Below are positions 46,171-53,717 of a stretch of DNA of 64,000 nt, one piece after another; positions within the stretch are counted from its first letter, which is position 1; each line of letters begins with the position of its first letter. The notes under the pieces are model-generated. The model searched no databases, was not told where the DNA came from, and worked only from the letters and a program-made list of their open reading frames with translations. The stretch covers positions 186,001 to 250,000 of the forward strand of contig NZ_JAQTHX010000001.1 in the NCBI RefSeq assembly GCF_029433335.1. The letters are read 5' to 3'. The position numbers and the translations under genes are program-made. Origin of the DNA: Bifidobacterium sp. ESL0745 (GTDB lineage: Bacteria > Actinomycetota > Actinomycetes > Actinomycetales > Bifidobacteriaceae).

Positions 46171-46339
46171 TGAGCGTTTCGTAATCGATATTCAATTCTC
46201 ACAGTATTTTTAAGAGCGTAAATAGCAAATAACACGCCGGTTTTATTTGCACGAGACTAGAATGCGTTGATGCACATAGGCGATGTCACGCTGGATGCGA
46301 TATCGCATGGATGTGACTTGAGTATAAAGGGGAAAGGGA

Positions 46340-46996
46340 ATGAAGGGCGCACTTTTTGATTTGGACGGCGTGATCGCCGATACCGCTGTTTATCACTTCC
46401 AGGCGTGGCGTAAACTGGTCAAGGACCATTTCGACCGCGAACTGCCTGATGAGCTGGAAGAGAAAACCAAAGGCGTCAGCCGTGCTGACTCGCTTAAGGT
46501 GATCTTGAATTATCTCGGAATCATGGTGACGCAGGCGCAGTTCGACGCGTTGGCCGCCGAAAAGAACGAGGCCTATCGCGGACTGCTGTCCGGTTTGACG
46601 TCGTCCGATATCCTTCCGGGCATCCCCGAACTGATCGAGCAGATGAAACGGCATGGTGTAAAGCTTTCGTTGGCTTCCGCGAGCATGAACGGGCCATTCA
46701 TCCTTGAGAAGCTGGGGCTTTCCGATACCTTCGACGCCATAGCCGATCCGAGCAAGGTGGCCGCAGGCAAGCCTGCTCCGGACATCTTCCTGGAGGCGGC
46801 TTCCGAGATTGGTGAAAAACCCGAAGATTGCGTCGGACTTGAGGATTCGGTCGCCGGAATCACCGCCATCAACGCCGCAGGTTCGTTTTCGGTGGGTGTG
46901 GGTAGCCCAAATGAACTTGGGCATGCCAAGTTGCTGGTGCCCGATACCGCCGCGCTTAGCTATGACGATATCGAGAAGGCGTGGGAACACCGATAA
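46340..46996 (+). CDS. HAD hydrolase, beta-phosphoglucomutase type
   Basis: 218 residues. Motif I FDLDGVIADTAVYHFQAWRKL (about 6-26) is the characteristic beta-phosphoglucomutase form, with the cap domain following, motif II LASASMNGP, Lys in AAGKPAPDIFLEAAS and motif III in CVGLEDSVAGITAINAAG. Such enzymes convert beta-glucose-1-phosphate to glucose-6-phosphate after maltose or trehalose phosphorolysis; no phosphorylase adjoins it here. Start ATG 46340 follows AAAGGG. Confidence 0.88.
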   Translation: MKGALFDLDGVIADTAVYHFQAWRKLVKDHFDRELPDELEEKTKGVSRADSLKVILNYLGIMVTQAQFDALAAEKNEAYRGLLSGLTSSDILPGIPELIEQMKRHGVKLSLASASMNGPFILEKLGLSDTFDAIADPSKVAAGKPAPDIFLEAASEIGEKPEDCVGLEDSVAGITAINAAGSFSVGVGSPNELGHAKLLVPDTAALSYDDIEKAWEHR

Positions 46997-47040
46997 TTTC
47001 GCAATATTAGAGGCAGGATGACCAACGGCAGACTAGGAAT

Positions 47041-47085
47041 GGCGGAATGACGCAGATTCCAAATTGTTGTCCGCCGGCCTTTTTG
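47041..47085 (+). terminator. Terminator after the HAD gene
   Basis: GGCGGA (47041-47046) pairs with TCCGCC (47070-47075), and CGGCC-TTTTTG follows, giving a T-run of five. The loop is rather long (23 bases), so it may be a weak terminator. Confidence 0.55.
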
Positions 47086-47112
47086 TTTGTTTCAATGAAC
47101 TGAAGTAGGGAA

Positions 47113-47214
47113 TATCATATCTGTTTGCACTACAAAAGTGGAGGAGTGTCGTAACTGTTTGCACAACTTTAAATAGAGAATATCGTAACTTTCCCCACGT
47201 TCTGAAATGAGAAT
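47113..47214 (+). repeat. Three 34-bp direct repeats upstream of glnA
   Basis: Copies begin at 47113, 47147 and 47181 with exactly 34-base spacing. Shared core T(A/G)TC(G/A)TAACTGTTTGCAC in the first two and TATCGTAACTTTCCCCAC in the third, followed by a purine-rich half ending GAGAAT or similar. Phased binding sites for a nitrogen regulator are the obvious idea. The last copy ends about 100 bases before the glnA start. Confidence 0.7.
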
Positions 47215-47314
47215 GTGATGGTTTGTCTGGAACGACAGGCCCAAAACAGCGAAACATTTACTGCGATTCTCAATTTTAACTGGAATGTAATAATGCCGTG
47301 AGACCATAGTGACT

Positions 47315-48652
47315 ATGGATAAACAGCAGGAATTCGCCTTGCGCACCGTCGAGGAACGCGATGTGCGATTTATTCGTTTGTGGTTCACCGACGTGCTGGG
47401 GACGCTGAAGTCCGTGGCCATTGCACCGGCCGAACTCGAGGACGCCTTCGAGGAAGGCCTCGGCTTCGACGGCTCGGCGATTGAGGGCATGACCCGTGTT
47501 TCCGAAGACGATATGATCGTCAAGCCGGATCCGTCCACCTTCCAATTGTTGCCGTGGCGTGACGGCCCGCAAGGCACCGCCCGCATGTTCTGCAACATCC
47601 TCACCCCCGACGGCGAGCCCTCGCTCGGCGACCCGCGCCACGTACTGGAGCAGGAGCTTCAAAAGGCCAAGGAGAAGGGCTTCACCTTCTACGTCCATCC
47701 AGAAATCGAATTCTATCTCTTCGAGCAGCAGGACGATTGGGGCAAGCCGCCCACGCCCGTCGACTACGGCACCTACTTCGATCACGTGCCGCGCAGCCCG
47801 GGGATGGACTTCCGCCGTGCCGCCGTCAATATGTTGGAGCAGATGGGCATCTCCGTCGAATACTCGCACCACGAGGTCGGCCCGGGCCAGAACGAGATCG
47901 ATCTGCGTTACGCCGACGCGATGGCGACCAGCGACAACATCATGACCTTCCGTACCGTGGTCAAGGAGATTTCGCTGGAACGCGGCATCCATGCCAGCTT
48001 CATGCCCAAGCCTCTGACCGACCAGCCCGGCAGCGGTATGCACACCCATCTGAGTCTTTTCGAGGGTGATTCCAACGCCTTCTACGAGGCCGGCCAGGAA
48101 TTCAATATGTCGCTGATCGCCCGCCAGTTCGCCGCCGGCATCCTTTACCATGCGCGCGAAATCAGCGCAATCACCAACCAGTACGTCAATTCCTACAAGC
48201 GTCTGTGGGGCGGCAATGAGGCCCCGAGCTACGTGTGCTGGGGCCACAACAACCGCTCCGCGCTGCTGCGCATCCCGCAGTACAAGCCTGGCAAGGGCAA
48301 TTCGGCGCGCATGGAATATCGTGCGCTCGACCCGGTGGCCAATCCGTATCTCGCGTTCTCGGTGCTCTTGGCCAGCGGTCTCGACGGCATCGAGCAGAAG
48401 ATGACGCTTTGCGAACCCACCAGCGACGCGGTTTGGGACCTGACCGACGCCGAACGCAAGGCCATGGGCATCGAGCCGTTGCCGGAAAGCCTTGACGAGG
48501 CGCTCAAGGTGATGGAGAAATCCGATTTCGTCGCCGGCGTCCTGGGTGAGCACGTTTTCGAGTACTTCCTGCGCAACAAGCGCCAGGAGTGGGAGGATTA
48601 CCGCCGCCAGGTCACGCGCTACGAGCTCGAGGAGTTTTTGCCCAAGCTCTAA
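47315..48652 (+). CDS. glnA: Glutamine synthetase type I
   Basis: 445 residues; makes glutamine from glutamate, ammonia and ATP. Blocks: RFIRLWFTDVLGTLKSVAI, GFDGSAIEGMTRVSEDDM (about 44-61), the Mg site in HPEIEFYLFE, the HHEVGPGQNEIDLRYADA block (about 186-203), and KPLTDQPGSGMHTHLSLF (about 228-245). The tyrosine adenylylation loop NLYDLPPEE of type I-beta enzymes is absent; the C-terminus runs LDEALKVMEKSDFVAGVLGEHVFEYFLRNKRQEW, so this is the I-alpha-like form. ATG 47315 is preferred to GTG 47309. Confidence 0.96.
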   Translation: MDKQQEFALRTVEERDVRFIRLWFTDVLGTLKSVAIAPAELEDAFEEGLGFDGSAIEGMTRVSEDDMIVKPDPSTFQLLPWRDGPQGTARMFCNILTPDGEPSLGDPRHVLEQELQKAKEKGFTFYVHPEIEFYLFEQQDDWGKPPTPVDYGTYFDHVPRSPGMDFRRAAVNMLEQMGISVEYSHHEVGPGQNEIDLRYADAMATSDNIMTFRTVVKEISLERGIHASFMPKPLTDQPGSGMHTHLSLFEGDSNAFYEAGQEFNMSLIARQFAAGILYHAREISAITNQYVNSYKRLWGGNEAPSYVCWGHNNRSALLRIPQYKPGKGNSARMEYRALDPVANPYLAFSVLLASGLDGIEQKMTLCEPTSDAVWDLTDAERKAMGIEPLPESLDEALKVMEKSDFVAGVLGEHVFEYFLRNKRQEWEDYRRQVTRYELEEFLPKL

Positions 48653-48698
48653 ACCTCTCTTCTCCTAACACGGGGTATAGAGCGGAAACAATAAACTG

Positions 48699-48746
48699 TC
48701 CGAGAGCCTGCATGCCGATACCAGAGTGTGGGCTTTCGGATTTTAT
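48699..48746 (+). terminator. Terminator of glnA
   Basis: TCCGAGAGCC (48699-48708) pairs with GGCTTTCGGA (48731-48740) with one wobble, followed by TTTTAT. About 45 bases after the glnA stop. Confidence 0.7.
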
Positions 48747-48888
48747 ATGCGATTGACATTGTTTTTCCACTTTCCGAAGGTGGGAGTTCGGGCGTGTTTG
48801 CGCACTTTTTGACATGTCCCGTTCGTACTATTCGATGATGAAGGCGTTGCGACAGTAATGGGAACGTGGCGCATCAAGAGCTGCAAGG

Positions 48889-50161
48889 TTGGGAAAAATG
48901 GCGCAGGCGAGTGTATACGCAGACGGCAAAGGAATGCACGGCAGCGCCCAAACAGGCAGTGAACAAAACACCTCACCATCTGACGGGAAAACCCGTTTTT
49001 GGAACCTTCCGGTGTTCACTCTTGTTGCCATGAGCTTCATGCTGGGAATGAGCGAATTCATCGTCGTCGGTATCCTCCCTGATGTGGCGCGCGGGCTTTC
49101 CGTTTCCGAAGTCGCTGTGGGCAATCTGGTATCGATATTCGCTTTCGTCTATGCACCGGCTACACCCATCGGCTCGGCCGTTGAGCGGTAGCTTTCCGCG
49201 TTTTCCCACGCATCTGACGCTTACCGCCGTGTTTATTTTGGGCAACGTTTTATGTGCCGTGGCGACGAATTTTGCGTTTCTTGTGGTGGCCCGCATGGTC
49301 ATCGCGTTGGTTTCCGGCACGTTGGTGGCGATGTCAATGACGTATTCCGGCGAGGTCACCGATCCGCAGCATCGCACGAAATTCATTGCGTGGGTGTTCT
49401 CCGGATTTTCGCTGGCGTCCGTGGCGGGTGTGCCGGTGGGAACGTGGCTTGCCGTTGTGTGTGGCTGGCGCTGGACGTTTTGGCTGATCGTGGCCCTGAG
49501 CGTGGTGCTGATGATCCTCATGATTGCGGTGCTGCCTCGCAGCGGCCAGATGCAGCACATCGGCTTCCTCGCACAATTCAAGCTCTTCTTCGACCCGCGT
49601 ATTGATCTTGGCGTTGCCGCTGTGCTTTGTGGGGCTGCGGCAAGCTATGTGTTCTATACGTATCTGACGCCCATCATGCGCGATGAAATTCATGTCCCGA
49701 CTCAATATCTGAGCGCCGGGCTGGTTGTTTTCGGTCTGGCCTGCCTGTGGAGCAACCTTTACGGCGGAAAGTTGGCGGATCGGGGCAGGGGTGTCGAACC
49801 GTTGGCGCGGATTCGTCCCATCTACCTTACCCAGATGGTTTGCCTTTGCACATTGCCACTCGTCCATTTACTGCCGTGGCTTGGCGTGCCATTGCTCATT
49901 GCCCTTGGCATGTTGATGTACCTGCAGAACTCAGCCTCGCAAGTGCTCTACATGGATGTTGCGGAAGCCTCCCACCCCGGCTGCCTCAACCTGGCCTCAT
50001 CGCTAAACTCGATGTCGTTCAATATCGGCATTGCGCTGGGTTCGGCCGTCGGTGGCTTGGTCAACAGTGTGTTCGGCCTGACTTGGCTCGGTCTGTTCGG
50101 CGCGATTTTCGCCCTGTTGGCCATAGTCGTAACGACATTGTTGCGCCGGTATATCAAATAG
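48889..50161 (+). pseudogene. MFS drug-type exporter, broken by a single frameshift near 49185
   Basis: Frame 1 (TTG 48889 or ATG 48898) encodes about 100 residues: hydrophilic N-terminus, first membrane helix (FTLVAMSFMLGMSEFIVVGILPDVARGLSVSEVAVG) and ...APATPIGSAVER, then a stop at 49189-49191. The next frame continues without a break as LSGSFPRFPTHLTLTAVFILGNVLCAVATNF and on to the end at 50161, covering the rest of a 12-helix DHA1-type permease. One missing base after GGCTCGGCCGT (about 49185) joins the two exactly. It could be a real inactivation, phase variation, programmed slippage or a sequencing error; there is no long homopolymer at the site. Confidence 0.8.
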
Positions 50162-50290
50162 GTCGGAGAAATCCTTATCCAATCTTATGAATGCTCAAAT
50201 AGGTAAAGACAAGAAACAAGCGGATGTCCTGATTGACCGATTGCAACGATAAACAGGAATGAATGGTATTTGGATGATATTCAATTCCGA

Positions 50291-51217
50291 CTATTTGCGC
50301 GGGTCGCCGAACCAGTTGTTGTAGATCAGGGCGAAGTTGCGGTTGCCATAACTGGAACACGAATCGCCTTCGTTGAACCCGGCCTTGAGCGAGGCGGTGT
50401 TGGGCTGGTAAGGCGTGTAGACGTAGAGCAAGGCCGTGGCCTGGTTGCGGATATAGACTTGGGTGCCGCCGCAGCTTTTGTTCGGATGATATTGCACGTA
50501 ATTGAGCGTGTTGACGTGGTAGCCGTATTTGTCTTCGTGGGTCTGATAGTACTTGAACCGTTTTGCCGATCCGTAGACCTGGTTGAAGAACCCGGCGTAT
50601 TGCGGGTCGCAGTCGGCATCATCCGGGCAGCTCAGGCCCATGGCCGCTTTGTACTGAAAATCAGTGGGGTTGGCCGAGCCGATGAGGTGTTGTTCCTTTT
50701 GCATTACGGTGAGCAGGACTTTTTCGCTGATGCCGCAGGCTTGCGAGGACTTGTAGATGATGGCGCTTGCAGACTCGGCTTTGGCGCCTTTGTAGGCTTT
50801 GCACTGTGCGTTGGCGGACACGTCTTGGGTGTCGAAGGTTTTGAGAGGCAGGCAATTGGCCGAGGTGCAGTTCGGGCCGTGCTTGATGATGAAGGCCTGC
50901 ACCTCCGCCTGACTCATGGCATCGGCGTTGAAGAATTGCGCGTCGGAGATGATGTTGCCGGGGTCGAAATCGTATTTCTGCACCATCTCTTCCTGCCGTT
51001 TTTGTGCGTTGGTGACCTCAATATGCCACTGGACCATGCGAATCAGCCCCATTATCAGGGCCATCACGCAAATCACCGCGACGATGCCGCCAAGTACCGC
51101 CCCCACCTTGGCAGGCACGCCGGCCTTGCGCCACTTGCGTTTGCAGGTCGCGACAAACTTGGTGAGGAAGTGGGAACGGTTGCGAGACTTGGAAGAAGAA
51201 GATGCCACGTTAGCCAT
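50291..51217 (-). CDS. Membrane-anchored extracellular protein of bifidobacterial type, possible wall-active enzyme
   Basis: 308 residues. Basic N-terminus (1-42), one membrane segment (VGAVLGGIVAVICVMALIMGLI, about 38-59) and an extracellular domain with about ten Cys. Blocks: QFFNADAMSQAEVQAFIIKHG, ASAIIYKSSQACGISEKVLLTVMQKEQHLI, QYKAAMGLSCPDDADCDPQYAGFFNQVYGSAKRFKYYQ and NKSCGGTQVYIRNQATALLYVYTPYQPN, ending YNNWFGDPRK. The Glu in VMQKEQHLI followed by AMG resembles lysozyme-like lytic transglycosylases, so peptidoglycan cleavage is possible but unproven. The start ATG 51217 is preceded on the minus strand by AAGGGGCAGACG. It is divergent from the ATPase cassette. Confidence 0.7.
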   Translation of the reverse strand: MANVASSSSKSRNRSHFLTKFVATCKRKWRKAGVPAKVGAVLGGIVAVICVMALIMGLIRMVQWHIEVTNAQKRQEEMVQKYDFDPGNIISDAQFFNADAMSQAEVQAFIIKHGPNCTSANCLPLKTFDTQDVSANAQCKAYKGAKAESASAIIYKSSQACGISEKVLLTVMQKEQHLIGSANPTDFQYKAAMGLSCPDDADCDPQYAGFFNQVYGSAKRFKYYQTHEDKYGYHVNTLNYVQYHPNKSCGGTQVYIRNQATALLYVYTPYQPNTASLKAGFNEGDSCSSYGNRNFALIYNNWFGDPRK

Positions 51218-51466
51218 GCTATCGTCTGCCCCTTAAAAGTTTACCGGCAGAAAAGTCGTGGTTACGGGAATCGCTATTCAACAATTCCGATTTGTCGGGT
51301 GGCAGTCGTCGAAATCGGGCAAAGTCAATCAAAACAGGTCAGGTCAGGTCAAGCAAGTCAAGTTGAATAAACCAATTGCAAAACAAACGGATTTCCGTCG
51401 GCTGCCGCGTGCGGCGAGATCCACCAGTTGATGAAACAGCGGTGTGGCAAACGGAGGGTATGTCGA

Positions 51467-51601
51467 TTAAGACAGTATTTTTCTTATGCGCTTGAGGCTG
51501 GCGGGGGGTTTCGTGCCCAGTTCCTGCGCCCACAGGGAAACGTAGAATTCCTCGAGCTTCGAACGGTCTTGTTCCACCTGCTTGCCGAATGCCTCGCGGC
51601 G
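51467..51601 (-). pseudogene. Remnant of the 3' end of hrpA
   Basis: Read on the minus strand, an open frame encodes REAFGKQVEQDRSKLEEFY then VSLWAQELGTKPPASLKRIRKILS and stops at 51467-51469. This is the same as the last part of the complete hrpA 2,251 bases away (which ends RIRKLVG), with no frame change and a proper stop. The match begins abruptly at 51599. It is therefore a leftover gene tail, not a gene. See the paired direct-repeat entries. Confidence 0.85.
51486..51599. repeat. Direct repeat, left copy, flanking the ATPase/RloB-like cassette
   Basis: 114 bases matching 53737-53850 without gaps; I count 8 differences (about 93 % identity). Both copies are hrpA 3' coding sequence. Confidence 0.88.
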
Positions 51602-51636
51602 CTGAAAACGAAACTTATCCAAAAGGGGAATGTTAT

Positions 51637-51687
51637 CTCCTTTGGTATGCTATAAACATATAATTTGTTTATAGCATACCAAAGGAG
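51637..51687 (+). promoter_or_regulatory. Perfect 21-bp inverted repeat over the ATPase ribosome binding site, TATAAT in the loop
   Basis: Bases 51637-51657 are exactly complementary to 51667-51687. The 9-base loop 51658-51666 contains TATAAT (51659-51664). The right arm includes AAAGGAG, the ribosome binding site for the ATG at 51693. As RNA the hairpin would hide that site; as DNA it is an operator-like palindrome around a -10 box. No good -35 was found. Confidence 0.75.
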
Positions 51688-51692
51688 GGCAA

Positions 51693-52982
51693 ATGCGACT
51701 GCTTCATGTTGCTCTGACAGGTGTTAAGCCTTTTAAAAATAAAACTTTGGATTTGGATTTTTTTGCCGAAAAACCCGTTAAACCTTATGGTCCTAAGTCT
51801 GGTGTTATCCGTCTCGGACCTAAAAATAGCGCTGTCTATTCCCAGAATGTTGTATGTTTCACGGGGGTCAATGCCACAGGAAAGACGACTGCGTTGCAGG
51901 CGCTGTTTTTTGTGCTTGATGCTCTGACGGGCACCACTAGTTTGGGTGTGTTGTCTTCGTGCGATGATTCGTTGATGCTACGGGCCATTTTTGAAGCTCA
52001 GGATAAGTTTTATCTTCTTGAGTCCGAATTGCAGCGTTCCGTTAATGCCGGGGAAAATGCTGATGGGTCAGACGACGGTGCTTTCGAATTTGTCAGGGAG
52101 TCCTTATATCAGTTCCATGGACAGCGTTTCCCGACCAAAGCCCAGCTTAAGGATTTTTTGCTTTTCAAAGGCAAGGCGATTCTTGTTAAACAGCGTGAAA
52201 CGGGTGGACAGAACGGGGGCAAGCAATCGGATCGGCACACGTACCTGACTGCGGAAGCGATGAGCTATCTTTCGCCTTTTTCGAGCATTGCATTACCTTT
52301 TGCGACCCAGAGAAACGGCGCGCAAATGGGGGCAGCTCAAAGAGGGGAAAGACAACTTAATGCTTATATGTCTTATTCTCCAAATCCATTTATGAGAATC
52401 AGTTCGATAGCGGGACCGATTTTGCATGTCTTCGACGACAGTGTGGAATATTTTCAAGTCGACGAGGAAAGAAAGACGCATATTCGGTTCGTCAATGAAG
52501 AGAGTGAACATGTCTTGGGACAAAACGCTGTTCAAGGCTTGCTTTCGTCGGGTACGCAACGTGGCTCCAGAATGATTTCGATGGCTATACGTGTGCTGAA
52601 AACGGGTGGTTATTTTCTCATCGATGAGATTGAAAACAGCATGAACAAGGAACTCGTGCGGGTCATCATCAATCTTTTCGTAGCTCGGAAAACAAACCCG
52701 TACGGAGCCACACTGGTATTTACGACGCATTATCCAGAATTGCTCGATTTGGTTAATCGGACTGATAACATCTACATCTTCCGTCGGTCTCAGGACCGCG
52801 ATGATCAGGTGGAAACCGTCAAATATTCTTCGAAGGTCAAGCGCGGTGAGCTGAAACGCAGCGAGGTCTTCATTTCGAACTATATCGGTGGTACGGCACC
52901 TAAGGCAGCTAATCTCAAGGCGGTGCGAGATTATGTTGCTCAACAAGTGAGGGGTGACAGCAATGCCGAACAAGATAAATAA
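51693..52982 (+). CDS. AAA/ABC-type ATPase of an abortive-infection-like cassette (RloA/AbiLi-like)
   Basis: 429 residues. Walker A GVNATGKTT (58-66), an insert of about 200 residues, an ABC-like signature region LLSSGTQRGSRMISMAIRVL (about 286-305), Walker B YFLIDEIENSMN (about 309-320) and H-loop FTTHYPELLDL (about 344-354). This is the AAA_21/OLD-like ATPase layout found in many defence pairs. AAAGGAGG precedes the ATG. Base composition is more AT-rich than neighbours. It overlaps the next gene, as in a two-gene module. The defence role is inferred from architecture and partner. Confidence 0.75.
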   Translation: MRLLHVALTGVKPFKNKTLDLDFFAEKPVKPYGPKSGVIRLGPKNSAVYSQNVVCFTGVNATGKTTALQALFFVLDALTGTTSLGVLSSCDDSLMLRAIFEAQDKFYLLESELQRSVNAGENADGSDDGAFEFVRESLYQFHGQRFPTKAQLKDFLLFKGKAILVKQRETGGQNGGKQSDRHTYLTAEAMSYLSPFSSIALPFATQRNGAQMGAAQRGERQLNAYMSYSPNPFMRISSIAGPILHVFDDSVEYFQVDEERKTHIRFVNEESEHVLGQNAVQGLLSSGTQRGSRMISMAIRVLKTGGYFLIDEIENSMNKELVRVIINLFVARKTNPYGATLVFTTHYPELLDLVNRTDNIYIFRRSQDRDDQVETVKYSSKVKRGELKRSEVFISNYIGGTAPKAANLKAVRDYVAQQVRGDSNAEQDK

Positions 52983-53583
52983 ACTACAAAGAATTATCGG
53001 TAACGGCTTGGTGTTGTTCTCTTGTGAAGGAGTGGCCGAAGGTGTCATCGTCACCAAGCTAATCGAGCACGATCTGACGTTTCTCGATCGAGCGCAGATT
53101 GTACAAGATGACAGTGCAGATGAAGATGAAACTGACGTTCACTGGTTTACCAACGAACGCCATGAAAGACGGATAGAAGACGCTTTCCTCAATGAGGACT
53201 ATGGAAACGACGTATTTGTGCTGAGTGTCAAAGATCAACAGAAGCATGGCCTGAAATTCAGAGAGACATACACCACGCGTTTACATCCTGTTCATGCAAT
53301 CAACATCATCACTCATCCTGAAATCGAGATGCTTGTGCTCTACCGGGAAGGCCAAGATCAGCAGTTTCGCAAGTGGTATGAAAGAAACAAGCGCAGCCTT
53401 GGCAAAAATGCCAAGCCAAGCAAATTTTGCACCACAGAACTCCGCATGGCGGATGTAAAGGAATATAGTTTCCTTAAACCTTATTGGGACGACGAAACGG
53501 AACTGGTTGGCGCGCTGAATGCTTACCGGCAACACACCGTGAATGAGCCCGGAGATTTCATGCTGGCCGATTTGCTGAAATGA
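52963..53583 (+). CDS. RloB-like partner protein of the ATPase (AbiLii-like)
   Basis: 206 residues from ATG 52963 (frame open from GTG 52954), overlapping the ATPase end by 20 bases. N-terminal LVLFSCEGVAEGVIVTKLIEHDL resembles the Glu-x-x-x-Glu start of RloB/Toprim-like proteins; then NDVFVLSVKDQQKHGLKF and an acidic-aromatic block ITHPEIEMLVLYREGQDQQFRKWYERNK (about 113-140), similar in layout to the RloB core. I could not confirm the family by search. If correct, the pair is an ATPase sensor plus nuclease-type effector as in AbiL. An unrelated Toprim-type effector is the main alternative. Confidence 0.5.
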   Translation: MPNKINKLQRIIGNGLVLFSCEGVAEGVIVTKLIEHDLTFLDRAQIVQDDSADEDETDVHWFTNERHERRIEDAFLNEDYGNDVFVLSVKDQQKHGLKFRETYTTRLHPVHAINIITHPEIEMLVLYREGQDQQFRKWYERNKRSLGKNAKPSKFCTTELRMADVKEYSFLKPYWDDETELVGALNAYRQHTVNEPGDFMLADLLK

Positions 53584-53717
53584 CGGCTGTCTCGTGTAAG
53601 CAGATTCTTGTGTAAGTCCTTTTAGCTGTTCTTGTTGTCTTGTTATTAAAAGTGGTCTTCCGTATTCCGAGAAGTGGGGAGAGATTTTTCGATTTTCTTT
53701 CTATCTCGTCCAGCGGC

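Larger units (their letters stand above)
51218..51692. other. Region between the membrane protein and the ATPase cassette
   Basis: 475 bases. From left: leader of the minus-strand membrane protein with short CAGGT direct repeats near 51335-51350, the hrpA tail remnant (51467-51601), and the palindromic leader of the ATPase gene (51637-51687). No other gene. Confidence 0.6.

Noticed and set aside
47113..47214. CRISPR array before glnA
   Set aside because: Three directly adjacent imperfect 34-bp copies with no spacers and no cas genes; regulatory repeats fit better.
51218..53717. Prophage or integrative plasmid at the ATPase cassette
   Set aside because: No integrase, phage structural or replication gene; only two genes and a duplicated hrpA tail.
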